This document shows, piece by piece, positions 1 to 6,105 of a stretch of DNA of 9,254 nucleotides. A program made the position numbers and the translations under genes. Source of the DNA: DAIDKA01 sp049792815 (lineage in GTDB: Bacteria > Pseudomonadota > Gammaproteobacteria > Steroidobacterales > Steroidobacteraceae); assembly GCA_049792815.1 (NCBI GenBank), contig JBARBG010000021.1, positions 1-9,254 of the forward strand, written 5' to 3'. Within the stretch, counting starts at the first letter, position 1; each line of letters starts with the position of its first letter. Below the pieces are notes generated by a model that was not told the DNA's origin, did no database searches, and saw only the letters and a list, made by a program, of their open reading frames with translations.

Positions 1-102
1 GCCCAGCATGGTGGCCACGCAGGTGGCCGCGGCGATGGGAAGAATCAGCAGATTTGGCAAGGCGTCCGGCTCCTTAGCGGCGCCATTGCGCCTTGCGCTC
101 AT
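1..102 (-). CDS. Partial N-terminus of a possible membrane protein (runs off left edge)
   Basis: An ATG at 102-100 on the minus strand opens a frame of 34 codons with no stop before the window edge. The translation has a short polar, basic start (MSARRNGAAKEPDALPN) followed by a hydrophobic run (LLILPIAAATCVATMLG, residues 18-34). That is the pattern of a first transmembrane segment or signal anchor. An AGG lies a few bases upstream of the ATG as a weak ribosome-binding site. The frame diverges from slyD, leaving a 68-bp gap that fits a shared promoter region. The family cannot be told from 34 residues. An open frame this short could also be chance, so the call rests on the start codon, the hydrophobic pattern and the divergent layout. 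Confidence 0.45.
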   Translation of the reverse strand, partial: MSARRNGAAKEPDALPNLLILPIAAATCVATMLG

Positions 103-115
103 GCTACCTGACTCC

Positions 116-127
116 CGCCAATTGGCG
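116..127. promoter_or_regulatory. 12-bp perfect palindrome CGCCAATTGGCG in a divergent intergenic gap
   Basis: Bases 116-127 read identically on both strands. They lie in the 68-bp gap between the minus-strand frame starting at 102 and slyD starting at 171. The symmetry and position would suit the binding site of a dimeric regulator. No convincing -35/-10 pair was found in the gap, and a 12-bp palindrome can arise by chance, so the operator role is inference. Confidence 0.3.
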
Positions 128-170
128 TATTTCGCTAAACTGCAGCCAAGTGCACAACGACCCCACACCC

Positions 171-653
171 ATGAGCATTCAAAAAAACTCCGTCGTCACG
201 TTTCACTACACCCTCAAGGACGATGCCGGCGAGGTGATCGATACCTCCGACGGCGGCGATCCACTCGCCTACATCCATGGCCATGGCAACCTCGTGGCCG
301 GCCTGGAACGCGAGCTGACAGGCAAGGTCGCCGGCGACAAGCTGGATGTGAAGATCACGCCGGCTGATGGCTACGGCGAGTACGACGCGGCCATGGTGCA
401 GCGCGTGCCGCGCCGCCAGTTGAAGGGCATCGCAAAGATCCACGTGGGCATGAAACTGCATGCGCAGACCCAGGAAGGGCCGCGTGAAGTCACGGTGACC
501 CAGGTACTGGGCGATACCGTCACCATCGACGCCAATCATCCCCTGGCGGGCAAGAACCTGAACTTCGCGGTCGCGATCACCGAAGTGCGGCCGGCGACCG
601 AGGAAGAGCTGGCGCACGGTCACGTCCACGGCGCACACGGCCACCATCACTAG
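171..653 (+). CDS. slyD: SlyD-type FKBP peptidyl-prolyl cis-trans isomerase
   Basis: This 160-residue protein matches the SlyD branch of FKBP prolyl isomerases, cytoplasmic folding helpers and nickel metallochaperones. The FKBP part opens with VTFHYTL (9-15) and continues through TSDGGDPLAYIHGHGNLVAG (25-44), GYGEYD (67-72) and VPRRQL (79-84). The inserted IF (chaperone) domain covers about 73-125, with VGMKL (92-96) and GDTVTIDANHPLAG (114-127). The strand LNFAVAITEVR (130-140) closes the fold. The tail is His-rich (HGHVHGAHGHHH, 149-160), a likely metal-binding site, shorter than the long Cys/His tail of E. coli SlyD. The ATG at 171 is chosen because conserved sequence begins there. An in-frame ATG at 93 would add 26 unconserved residues and overlap the divergent frame. 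No clear Shine-Dalgarno sequence precedes 171. The TAG stop overlaps the stop of the convergent gene. Confidence 0.93.
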   Translation: MSIQKNSVVTFHYTLKDDAGEVIDTSDGGDPLAYIHGHGNLVAGLERELTGKVAGDKLDVKITPADGYGEYDAAMVQRVPRRQLKGIAKIHVGMKLHAQTQEGPREVTVTQVLGDTVTIDANHPLAGKNLNFAVAITEVRPATEEELAHGHVHGAHGHHH

Positions 654-1798
654 CCATGCGAGTCCTGCGCGCGGCCCTTCCACTGGCCGCCGCGCCCCTG
701 CTGGTACTGCCACGCTGAATAGAAGGTCGCGCCGGCGTAGAACGCCGCGGCGGCCGGCAAGGCCAGGGTCCACAGGGGATTGAGACGATAGAAGCGCACC
801 ATGGGTGCGTAGCACAGGCTCATGAGACCCCACGCCGCGACGCCGCACGCGAATCCCACCCGGCTGCCACTCACCAGCAGCAGCGGCGGCAACAGGTAGG
901 TCAGCACCAGGCCCAGCAGCGTTCCTGCCAGCAGCAGCCACGAGTGGCGCAGCTGGTTGAAGGCGGTGCGCGAGATCATCCGGCCGATTTCACCCGCCGA
1001 TCCATAGGGCCGCAGGCTGCGCGCGCGGCGGGTGAGTCCCAGGCAGACCCGGCCACCGCTGCGCTTGATGGACTGCGCCAGCGAGCAGTCATCAATGATC
1101 TGCGAGCGAATCGCGGCGAGGCCGCCACTGCGCGCCAGGGCCTGCGGACGCACCAGCATGCAGCCGCCGGCCGCGCCGGCCGTGGTGGCACCCGCGCGCG
1201 CAATCCAGGACGGCGGATACAGCTTCAGAAAGAAGAACACGAACGCCGGAATGAGCCAGCGCTCGGCGGCATTGCTGACCGAGAGCTGCACCATCGATGA
1301 TAGAAGATCGGTTTGCAGACGCCCGGCATTGGCCACCAGTCGCGCCACATTGTCCGGCTCGTGGTGGATATCCGCGTCGGTGAACAGAAAGAAGTCAGCC
1401 TGAAGCGCTCCGGCCGCCGCCACGCCGCGTGCCATGGCGCACACCTTGCCGCTCCAGCCCGGATCAGGGCCCGGGCCCCTGATGGTGGTCACGCGCTCAA
1501 GCGCGCCGGCCTGCATGGCCGCCGTGCGCACCATCGCGGCAGTGCCATCAGTGCTGGCATCGTCCACGACCACAATGTGCAGCTCGCCGGCAAATTGCTG
1601 CGCCAGAAGCGACTGCACCGCGAGCCCGACGACAGGCGCCTCATTGCGGGCGGGGATGATGGCCACCACCCGCGCACTCGCGCCCAGGGGTGCAGCATCG
1701 GTTGACAGCAGACGCCGCACGCGCCAGAAACCGCCGCGGGCCAGCGCCAGGTACAGCCAGATCAGGACCGGCAACGATGCCAGGTACACAGCTCTCAA
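650..1798 (-). CDS. hpnB: Hopanoid-associated family 2 glycosyltransferase HpnB
   Basis: This 382-residue membrane glycosyltransferase resembles HpnB, the GT2 protein found with hopanoid genes. Its exact reaction is not settled in the literature I know. An N-terminal membrane helix (about 5-20) precedes a GT-A domain. That domain has VVAIIPARNE (44-53), VVVDDASTDGT (76-86), the metal/nucleotide-sugar motif FTDADI (139-144), a GGCMLVRPQAL segment (211-221) and an IIDDCSLA acceptor-side motif (234-241). RTAFNQLRHS (277-286) leads into C-terminal membrane helices (about 288-310, 315-333 and 343-362). The tail QGRGGQWKGRAQD is typical of the family. The start is TTG at 1798-1796, overlapping the transporter's TGA as TTGA, which suggests translational coupling. 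A GTG three codons in is an alternative start. The stop TAG shares the CTAG at 650-653 with slyD's stop. No squalene-hopene cyclase or other hpn gene is visible here. Confidence 0.88.
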   Translation of the reverse strand: MRAVYLASLPVLIWLYLALARGGFWRVRRLLSTDAAPLGASARVVAIIPARNEAPVVGLAVQSLLAQQFAGELHIVVVDDASTDGTAAMVRTAAMQAGALERVTTIRGPGPDPGWSGKVCAMARGVAAAGALQADFFLFTDADIHHEPDNVARLVANAGRLQTDLLSSMVQLSVSNAAERWLIPAFVFFFLKLYPPSWIARAGATTAGAAGGCMLVRPQALARSGGLAAIRSQIIDDCSLAQSIKRSGGRVCLGLTRRARSLRPYGSAGEIGRMISRTAFNQLRHSWLLLAGTLLGLVLTYLLPPLLLVSGSRVGFACGVAAWGLMSLCYAPMVRFYRLNPLWTLALPAAAAFYAGATFYSAWQYQQGRGGQWKGRAQDSHG

Positions 1799-3156
1799 GC
1801 GGCCGACAGACCACCCACCCGGGCCGTGTCCACGGCCTGCGGCTCAGCGCTGGTTTCATCGGGGCGCATTTTCAGGAACAGCAGCGCGCAGGCCGCGACC
1901 AGTGATCCCATCGCCATCACCAGCGCCACCACTGGCACGGTGTGGCCGGAATTGAAGAGCAATCCCGCGATCCAGGGCGCAAGGGCGGCTCCGCCACGGC
2001 CGACGCCGATTGCCCAACCGGTGCCGAACGCACGCACGTGAGTGGGAAATGCCCGTGCGAAAATCGCGTACATGCCGACGATGCCGGCATTGCCAAAGAA
2101 TCCGGCACCGGCGCACAGCAACGACAGCCGGTCCAGGTTCGCCGGCGTGTGGCCAAATATGATCACGCCGACAGTCGCCAGAACCATGGTCCCAATCGTC
2201 AGCGGCTTGAGCGGGAGTTTCTGGGTGAGCACACCAAACAGGGCGCCACCCGCGGCGCCGCCGACGTTGGCCCAGGTCAGCACTCCGGCGGCAGACGAAG
2301 CCGGGAACCCCATGCTGGCGATGATGGATGGCACCCACTTGAGGATGAAGTAGAAGGTCGTGACGTGGAAGAAGTACGCGATCGTGAGAATGACGGTCGT
2401 GGCAACCAGCGCCGGCGCAAAGATATCCCAGATCACGCCCTTGGGCCCCTTGACCACCTGCGCCGGCAGGCTGTCGATGGCGGCAAATCCCATGCGCTTC
2501 ATGGCGTGGTTGATCCGCGTCAGGGCATTGGCGGGCTGCTTGCGCGCCAGCCAGTGCACCGACTCCGGAACCAGGAACCACACCAGCGGGATCAGCGTGG
2601 CGGTGAAAGCGGAACCGAAGTAGAACACCGAACGCCAGTCGTGCGTCTTGAGCAGCTGCGCAACAATGACGCCGCCGAACACCGCACCGAGCGGGTAGCC
2701 GATGGACATGAAGGAGACGCAGGCGTCGCGCCGCTTGGCATTGGCGAACTCGGCCGTCATGGCGTTCACCGCGGCCAGCACACCGCCTATGCCCAGGCCC
2801 GTCAGCACGCGCCAGACCGACAGTTCGACGACCCCGGAGGCATTGGTCGCCATGAACATGCCAACGGTCATCAGGACCAGGCAGCCCAGTACCGTGGTCC
2901 GCCGGCCAATACGATCGGCGAGGCCGCCCAGGAGAATCGAGCCTGCGGCCATGCCGATGAGCTCCATCGACAGCACCGCGCCAAGCGTCGCCTTGTTGAT
3001 GTGCCATTCCTTCTGGATGCCGATGGAGGCGAAGCTGATGGACATCACATCGAATCCGTCCAGGGCGTTCAGACCCACCGCGATGAACACCACGATGATC
3101 TGCAGCATGCCCATGGGCGAGGTGAGGAGGGTTTGGCGCGGGTCGGTGTTGTTCAT
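1795..3156 (-). CDS. MFS transporter, aromatic acid:H+ symporter (AAHS) type
   Basis: This 453-residue inner-membrane protein is a 12-helix major facilitator, of usual length. The AAHS signature in the first helix is present (NALDGFDVMS, 30-39; D33 and D36 acidic). The loop 2-3 motif GGLADRIGRR lies at 77-86, and WRVLTGLGIGG (115-125) marks helix 4. PESVHWL (197-203) ends helix 6, before a cytoplasmic loop rich in basic residues. AAHS members such as PcaK, BenK and MhpT import benzoate-like or phenylpropanoid acids with protons. The substrate here cannot be read from sequence. The ATG at 3156 has a good Shine-Dalgarno (AAGGGA, 3169-3164, 7-base spacing). The gene lies 100 bp downstream of the transglycosylase, so it may have its own promoter. 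It overlaps hpnB by 4 bp. No aromatic-degradation enzyme with an obvious matching substrate lies beside it. Confidence 0.9.
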   Translation of the reverse strand: MNNTDPRQTLLTSPMGMLQIIVVFIAVGLNALDGFDVMSISFASIGIQKEWHINKATLGAVLSMELIGMAAGSILLGGLADRIGRRTTVLGCLVLMTVGMFMATNASGVVELSVWRVLTGLGIGGVLAAVNAMTAEFANAKRRDACVSFMSIGYPLGAVFGGVIVAQLLKTHDWRSVFYFGSAFTATLIPLVWFLVPESVHWLARKQPANALTRINHAMKRMGFAAIDSLPAQVVKGPKGVIWDIFAPALVATTVILTIAYFFHVTTFYFILKWVPSIIASMGFPASSAAGVLTWANVGGAAGGALFGVLTQKLPLKPLTIGTMVLATVGVIIFGHTPANLDRLSLLCAGAGFFGNAGIVGMYAIFARAFPTHVRAFGTGWAIGVGRGGAALAPWIAGLLFNSGHTVPVVALVMAMGSLVAACALLFLKMRPDETSAEPQAVDTARVGGLSAA

Positions 3157-3169
3157 GGACGGGTCCCTT

Positions 3170-3189
3170 GGCCATTCCAGGCCATTCAG
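3170..3189. repeat. 10-bp tandem direct repeat upstream of the MFS gene
   Basis: GGCCATTCCA (3170-3179) is followed directly by GGCCATTCAG (3180-3189); the first eight bases are identical. The period of 10 bp is close to one DNA helical turn, so two proteins could bind the same face. The repeat lies just upstream of the transporter's ribosome-binding site, within its leader. A role as an operator or mRNA element is speculative. Confidence 0.3.
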
Positions 3190-3256
3190 GTGATAGCGTC
3201 AGCGCCGCAGATTATCACGCCCGCCAGGGGTGGGAACTGTTGACAGGACAAAGGCT

Positions 3257-4102
3257 CTATGATGCCGGGTCCTGCGCCTGCAGCCCGGCAAACACGCGAG
3301 TCATGGCGCGAACCCGCCCCAGGTACGCTGCAACATCCTGGTCGCCGCAGTGCTGACCCGGGGTCGCATGCAACCCCTGCCGGACATAAGCGGCCGCGGC
3401 GCCGGTGCCGCACAGGTGGATCACCGTGGCCAGCTGCTGGCGCTGCTGCAGCGTTGCCTTACCGCGGTGATGGCGTGCCACCAAGTCATCGGTTTTGGCG
3501 GTGAGATAGGCAGACACCAGCTCCACCGCATGGCTGGGGATGACCCGGAAGTACAGACCGTTCATCCAGCACGAATGCCAGTCGTTCCAGGGCCCCTCGC
3601 GTACCACCTGATGATCATGTATGCACAGCTGGCGCGCTTCGGCAAAGGTGCCGTCGGTGATCTGGTACATGCCCACCGCGCTTGATGCCGGCCGATACAG
3701 CTCGAAGAAATGCGTGCGCCACGACCAGCGCCAATAGGTGCGCGCCACCGGATTGCCCGCGGCTTCCACCTGCGCCAGGGCCGCCAGGAACGGCGCCGTG
3801 GTCACCGCCGTGGCGTGTTCCTTGAAGATCGGCGCATAGCGGCTCCAGGTTTCCGCGGGCAATTTGTTGAGCGCACCGCTGACCGGAAAAAACAGTTCAG
3901 TGGGCTTGCGCAGCACCTGGTAGATGCCATTGATGGCGAGTCCGACGGCGGCCAGTACCAGCAGTGCAATCAGCAACTGCACCCAGCCCGGTGCCCGGCG
4001 CACAGCGCCCCAGGTGCGTCGGCGCAGCCGCGCGCCCGGCCACAGCCACAAACGCAATCGGGCCCGCGGCGTGCGGGCCCGACGCTTCCTCACTCGAGGC
4101 AA
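3257..4102 (-). CDS. Membrane-anchored SLT-like lytic transglycosylase
   Basis: This 281-residue protein should cleave peptidoglycan glycan strands in the periplasm. A very basic N-terminus (about 3-36) is followed by one membrane helix (about 41-63), so the rest would face the periplasm. The SLT-like core contains PFLAALAQVEAAGNP (104-118), where E113 is the likely catalytic acid, as in the ES/NP motif of family 1 enzymes. It also has SSAVGMYQITDGTF (140-153), equivalent to the G-x-MQ-x-P-T segment. Cysteines at 160 and 178, plus two more near the C-terminus, could form disulfides. No ATG exists before M145, within the catalytic core. The TTG at 4102-4100 is chosen because AAAGGA lies 12 bases upstream; a GTG three codons later is possible. 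The gene begins 5 bp after the YXWGXW gene, suggesting one operon. A non-catalytic SLT-fold protein is the alternative. Confidence 0.8.
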   Translation of the reverse strand: MPRVRKRRARTPRARLRLWLWPGARLRRRTWGAVRRAPGWVQLLIALLVLAAVGLAINGIYQVLRKPTELFFPVSGALNKLPAETWSRYAPIFKEHATAVTTAPFLAALAQVEAAGNPVARTYWRWSWRTHFFELYRPASSAVGMYQITDGTFAEARQLCIHDHQVVREGPWNDWHSCWMNGLYFRVIPSHAVELVSAYLTAKTDDLVARHHRGKATLQQRQQLATVIHLCGTGAAAAYVRQGLHATPGQHCGDQDVAAYLGRVRAMTRVFAGLQAQDPAS

Positions 4103-4107
4103 ACTAG

Positions 4108-5232
4108 CTAGTGATCCTTTTTGTCATCGGATTCATGCTTGGGCTCTTCGCGCTTGGGCGCGGCGGGCTGGGCATGCGCCTCAGGCGGACGCGATTCCGG
4201 GGGCCGCCGCTCCTGCGGACGCGGGGCCTGCTCATGCTGCTGAACCTGTTCATGCGGCTGAACCTGCTCGCGTTGCTGGGGCTGTTCACGCGGCTGCACC
4301 TGCTCACGCGGCTGCACCTGCTCACGCGGCTGCACCTGCTCACGCGGCTGCACCTGTTCACGCGGCTGCACCTGTTCACGCGGCTGCACCTGGAAATGTG
4401 ACTCAGGGGGCGGGCCGCCACGCATCGCCGGCCCCGCCGGGCCTTCGCCACTGGATCGCGGCCGCGGGGCCTCGTGCAGCTGCGGCCCGGCGCCCTGCGC
4501 CTGGGCGGACGGGTGGTTATGCAGCCCCGGACCGGGACCGGGGTGGGCAAAGTCGCCCGCCCGCTGCGTGGTGAGTATCTGCGGCCGGCCGCCGTTGGTG
4601 CGGGCATGCAGTTCGGGCATGCCCTGCGCGTGCGCGCGTTGCTGCATCTGCTGGCCGGTCGCCGGTCTGTGGCGTTCGCCCATGGCGCGGCGGTCATCGA
4701 CGCTGGGCTGTGCGCGCACGCCGCCCTGGCCGCCATTGAAGCTGACATGCGACGTCTCGTGAATACGCACCGGCGTGTCGTAGACATTGACGACGTTCAC
4801 GCCGCCGAATCGCGCGACGGCGCGGTTGTAGAAGAAGGCACCGCCATGCCAGTAGCCACCCTGGAAGCCGATGCCGGTGTAGCCGAAGCCGTAGTTGACT
4901 CCGCCGTAGAAGCCCACATCCGGGGCCCAGTAGCCGTCGTTCCAGAGGTAGAGCCCGTCCTGAAAGCTCCAGTAGCCCGGCGTCCACAACAGGCCATTGA
5001 CCGGTGGCTCCACCCAGGTGCCCGGCACCCAATAGTAATCCGTGCCGTCCCATGCCCAGTATCCGGGCACGAACAGATAGCCCGGCGCCGGCAGGTCAGG
5101 CTGCACATAGACCGGAATCTCGGGCGGCGCAAAATTCACCGAGACACTCACGTCCACGCCCGCCTGTGACAGGGTCGGCGTGGCCAATAGCATGAGAGCC
5201 GGAATGAGGGCGAGAAATCTCTGGTAGCGCAT
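4108..5232 (-). CDS. Secreted YXWGXW-repeat protein with a Q/P/R/E hexapeptide-repeat tail
   Basis: This 374-residue protein has a signal peptide (MRYQRFLALIPALMLLATPTL, cut probably after A24 in LSQA). Residues 45-140 are rich in Trp, Tyr and Gly and hold WxxGxW units: WVPGTW (68-73), WTPGYW (83-88) and WNDGYW (97-102). These are characteristic of YXWGXW (WXXGXW) repeat proteins, exported proteins of unknown function. The second half is low-complexity and probably disordered, rich in Q, P, H and G. It includes six exact QVQPRE hexapeptides (281-316) and three degenerate copies (317-334), then a charged end (HESDDKKDH). The ATG at 5232 is chosen because it starts the signal peptide and has GAGG 6 bases upstream; the frame is open further back, to 5319, without conserved sequence. 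The transglycosylase follows 5 bp downstream, suggesting a cell-envelope role. The role itself is unknown. Confidence 0.85.
   Translation of the reverse strand: MRYQRFLALIPALMLLATPTLSQAGVDVSVSVNFAPPEIPVYVQPDLPAPGYLFVPGYWAWDGTDYYWVPGTWVEPPVNGLLWTPGYWSFQDGLYLWNDGYWAPDVGFYGGVNYGFGYTGIGFQGGYWHGGAFFYNRAVARFGGVNVVNVYDTPVRIHETSHVSFNGGQGGVRAQPSVDDRRAMGERHRPATGQQMQQRAHAQGMPELHARTNGGRPQILTTQRAGDFAHPGPGPGLHNHPSAQAQGAGPQLHEAPRPRSSGEGPAGPAMRGGPPPESHFQVQPREQVQPREQVQPREQVQPREQVQPREQVQPREQPQQREQVQPHEQVQQHEQAPRPQERRPPESRPPEAHAQPAAPKREEPKHESDDKKDH
4115..4120 (-). promoter_or_regulatory. Ribosome-binding site for the transglycosylase TTG start
   Basis: AAAGGA on the minus strand lies inside the last codons of the YXWGXW gene, with 12 bases between it and the TTG at 4102. 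The spacing is longer than ideal, but no better Shine-Dalgarno is present for this start or for the GTG at 4093. It supports coupled translation of the two genes. Confidence 0.4.
4231..4392 (-). repeat. In-frame 18-bp tandem repeat, nine units (six near-perfect)
   Basis: Six consecutive 18-bp units at 4285-4392 encode QVQPRE. They are identical except for a synonymous third base in the Glu codon (GAA or GAG). Three more diverged units at 4231-4284 encode QPQQRE, QVQPHE and QVQQHE. The period is a multiple of three, so gain or loss of units keeps the reading frame. The near identity of the six points to recent expansion by slippage or unequal recombination. Confidence 0.95.
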
Positions 5233-5295
5233 GGTGAACCTCGTCAATGTCGCCGGGCATACTAACGCCGTCAGGTCACGTTTGTTTACATTGTC

Positions 5296-5312
5296 CGCTG
5301 TCGGCGACAGCG
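5296..5312. promoter_or_regulatory. 17-bp palindrome (8-bp arms) between divergent genes
   Basis: CGCTGTCG and its exact complement CGACAGCG flank one central base. The site lies in the 96-bp gap (5233-5328) between the YXWGXW gene and the hyi-like gene. On the minus strand it falls between a weak -35-like TTGCTG (5319-5314) and a -10-like GACAAT (5295-5290) with an 18-bp spacer, where a repressor could block transcription. It is also only about 16 bp upstream of the hyi-like start codon, so as RNA it could form a small hairpin in that leader, although a one-base loop is too tight for the full stem. The operator role is inference. Confidence 0.4.
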
Positions 5313-5328
5313 CCAGCAAGGCCAGATC

Positions 5329-6105
5329 ATGTTGGGATTGTCAGTCAATATAAGCGTTCTTTTCCGGGAGTTGCCGCTGCTTGAGCGCTTTGCCGCGGCG
5401 CATGAAGCGGGTTTTCCGACAGTGGAAATCCAAAATCCCTACGAGCAGTCGGCGGCCGCGCTGACAAGCGCTGCACGTGCGGCACAGGTGCGGGTGATTC
5501 TGATCAACGCGCCGCTGGGTGAAGATCCGCGCACTTTCGGCACCGCCAGTCTCGCGGGCCGCGGCGCGCAGTTTCGCGCCGAACTGGAACGCGCAGCCGA
5601 GTATGCACAGGCGCTCGGTACCGGTCTGGTCAATGTGCTCGCCGGCCGCTGCCAGCCCGAGGACCGACCCGACGCGTTGCGCCGCCTAACGGACAATTTC
5701 ACACTCGCCGCGCAGATCCTGGGACCGGTCGGCGCGCGTCCGCTTCTGGAAGTGATCAATCCGATCAATGCGCCGGGCTATTGCGTGGCGGACTTCGAGG
5801 TGGCCGCCAGCATCCTTGCGGCGACGGACGCGCGCGCCGGATTGCAGTTCGATGTGTATCACGCGGCCATGCTGGGCCTGGATCCGGCGCAGGCTTTCAT
5901 GCGCCACCTGGCGCGCATCCGTCACGTGCAGCTCGCCGATCATCCCGGCCGGCACGAACCGGGCACCGGCCACCTTGATTTCACCGCAATCTTTCGCACC
6001 ATCCGCGACAGTGGTTATGACGGCTGGGTGGGGGCGGAGTATCACCCGGCCGGCGCCACCAAGGCGGGCCTGGGCTGGATGCGCGATCTTGCTCAGGGAT
6101 CGTAA
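5329..6105 (+). CDS. hyi: Hydroxypyruvate isomerase family TIM-barrel protein
   Basis: This 258-residue cytoplasmic protein has the length of E. coli Hyi, which interconverts hydroxypyruvate and tartronate semialdehyde in glyoxylate metabolism. The xylose-isomerase-like barrel begins at LGLSVNISVLF (2-12). LLEVINPINAPGY (139-151) matches the LIEPIN...PG region. QFDVYH (173-178), HVQLADHPGR (199-208) followed by EPGTG (210-214), and WVGAEYHP (233-240) are also present. The expected metal ligands or catalytic residues are all there: E141, D175, Q201 and E237. The ATG at 5329 has AAGG 7 bases upstream (5318-5321). The related otnI/YgbM (2-oxo-tetronate isomerase) group shares this fold, so the exact substrate is uncertain. 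No glyoxylate carboligase or tartronate semialdehyde reductase lies beside it. The last 13 bp overlap the convergent flavin-reductase gene. Confidence 0.85.
   Translation: MLGLSVNISVLFRELPLLERFAAAHEAGFPTVEIQNPYEQSAAALTSAARAAQVRVILINAPLGEDPRTFGTASLAGRGAQFRAELERAAEYAQALGTGLVNVLAGRCQPEDRPDALRRLTDNFTLAAQILGPVGARPLLEVINPINAPGYCVADFEVAASILAATDARAGLQFDVYHAAMLGLDPAQAFMRHLARIRHVQLADHPGRHEPGTGHLDFTAIFRTIRDSGYDGWVGAEYHPAGATKAGLGWMRDLAQGS

Noticed and set aside
1856..3175. A 439-codon minus-strand frame overlapping the MFS gene in another register
   Set aside because: It is Arg/His-rich without family features and overlaps the real transporter almost completely.
1942..3243. A 433-codon plus-strand open frame opposite the MFS gene
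   Set aside because: Its translation is rich in Arg, His, Gly and Asp with no recognisable domain or membrane pattern, while the minus strand has a full AAHS transporter. It is an antisense shadow typical of GC-rich DNA.
3240..3263. A plus-strand TTGACA with a downstream TATGAT, like a sigma-70 promoter
   Set aside because: The spacer is only 12 bp, and no plus-strand gene follows; the site lies at the end of the transglycosylase gene.
4104..4111. CTAGCTAG palindrome at the YXWGXW/transglycosylase junction
   Set aside because: It is only 8 bp and contains the TAG stop codon; there is no sign that it is a terminator or an insertion target.
4231..4392. Regular 18-bp repeats considered as a CRISPR-like array
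   Set aside because: There are no spacers between units and they are in frame in a protein gene; this is a coding tandem repeat.
4111..4401. A plus-strand frame with Leu/Arg repeats resembling a membrane or leucine-zipper protein
   Set aside because: It is the antisense reading of the 18-bp repeats in the YXWGXW gene. The periodic LHLLTR pattern follows from the DNA repeat, not from selection for a protein.
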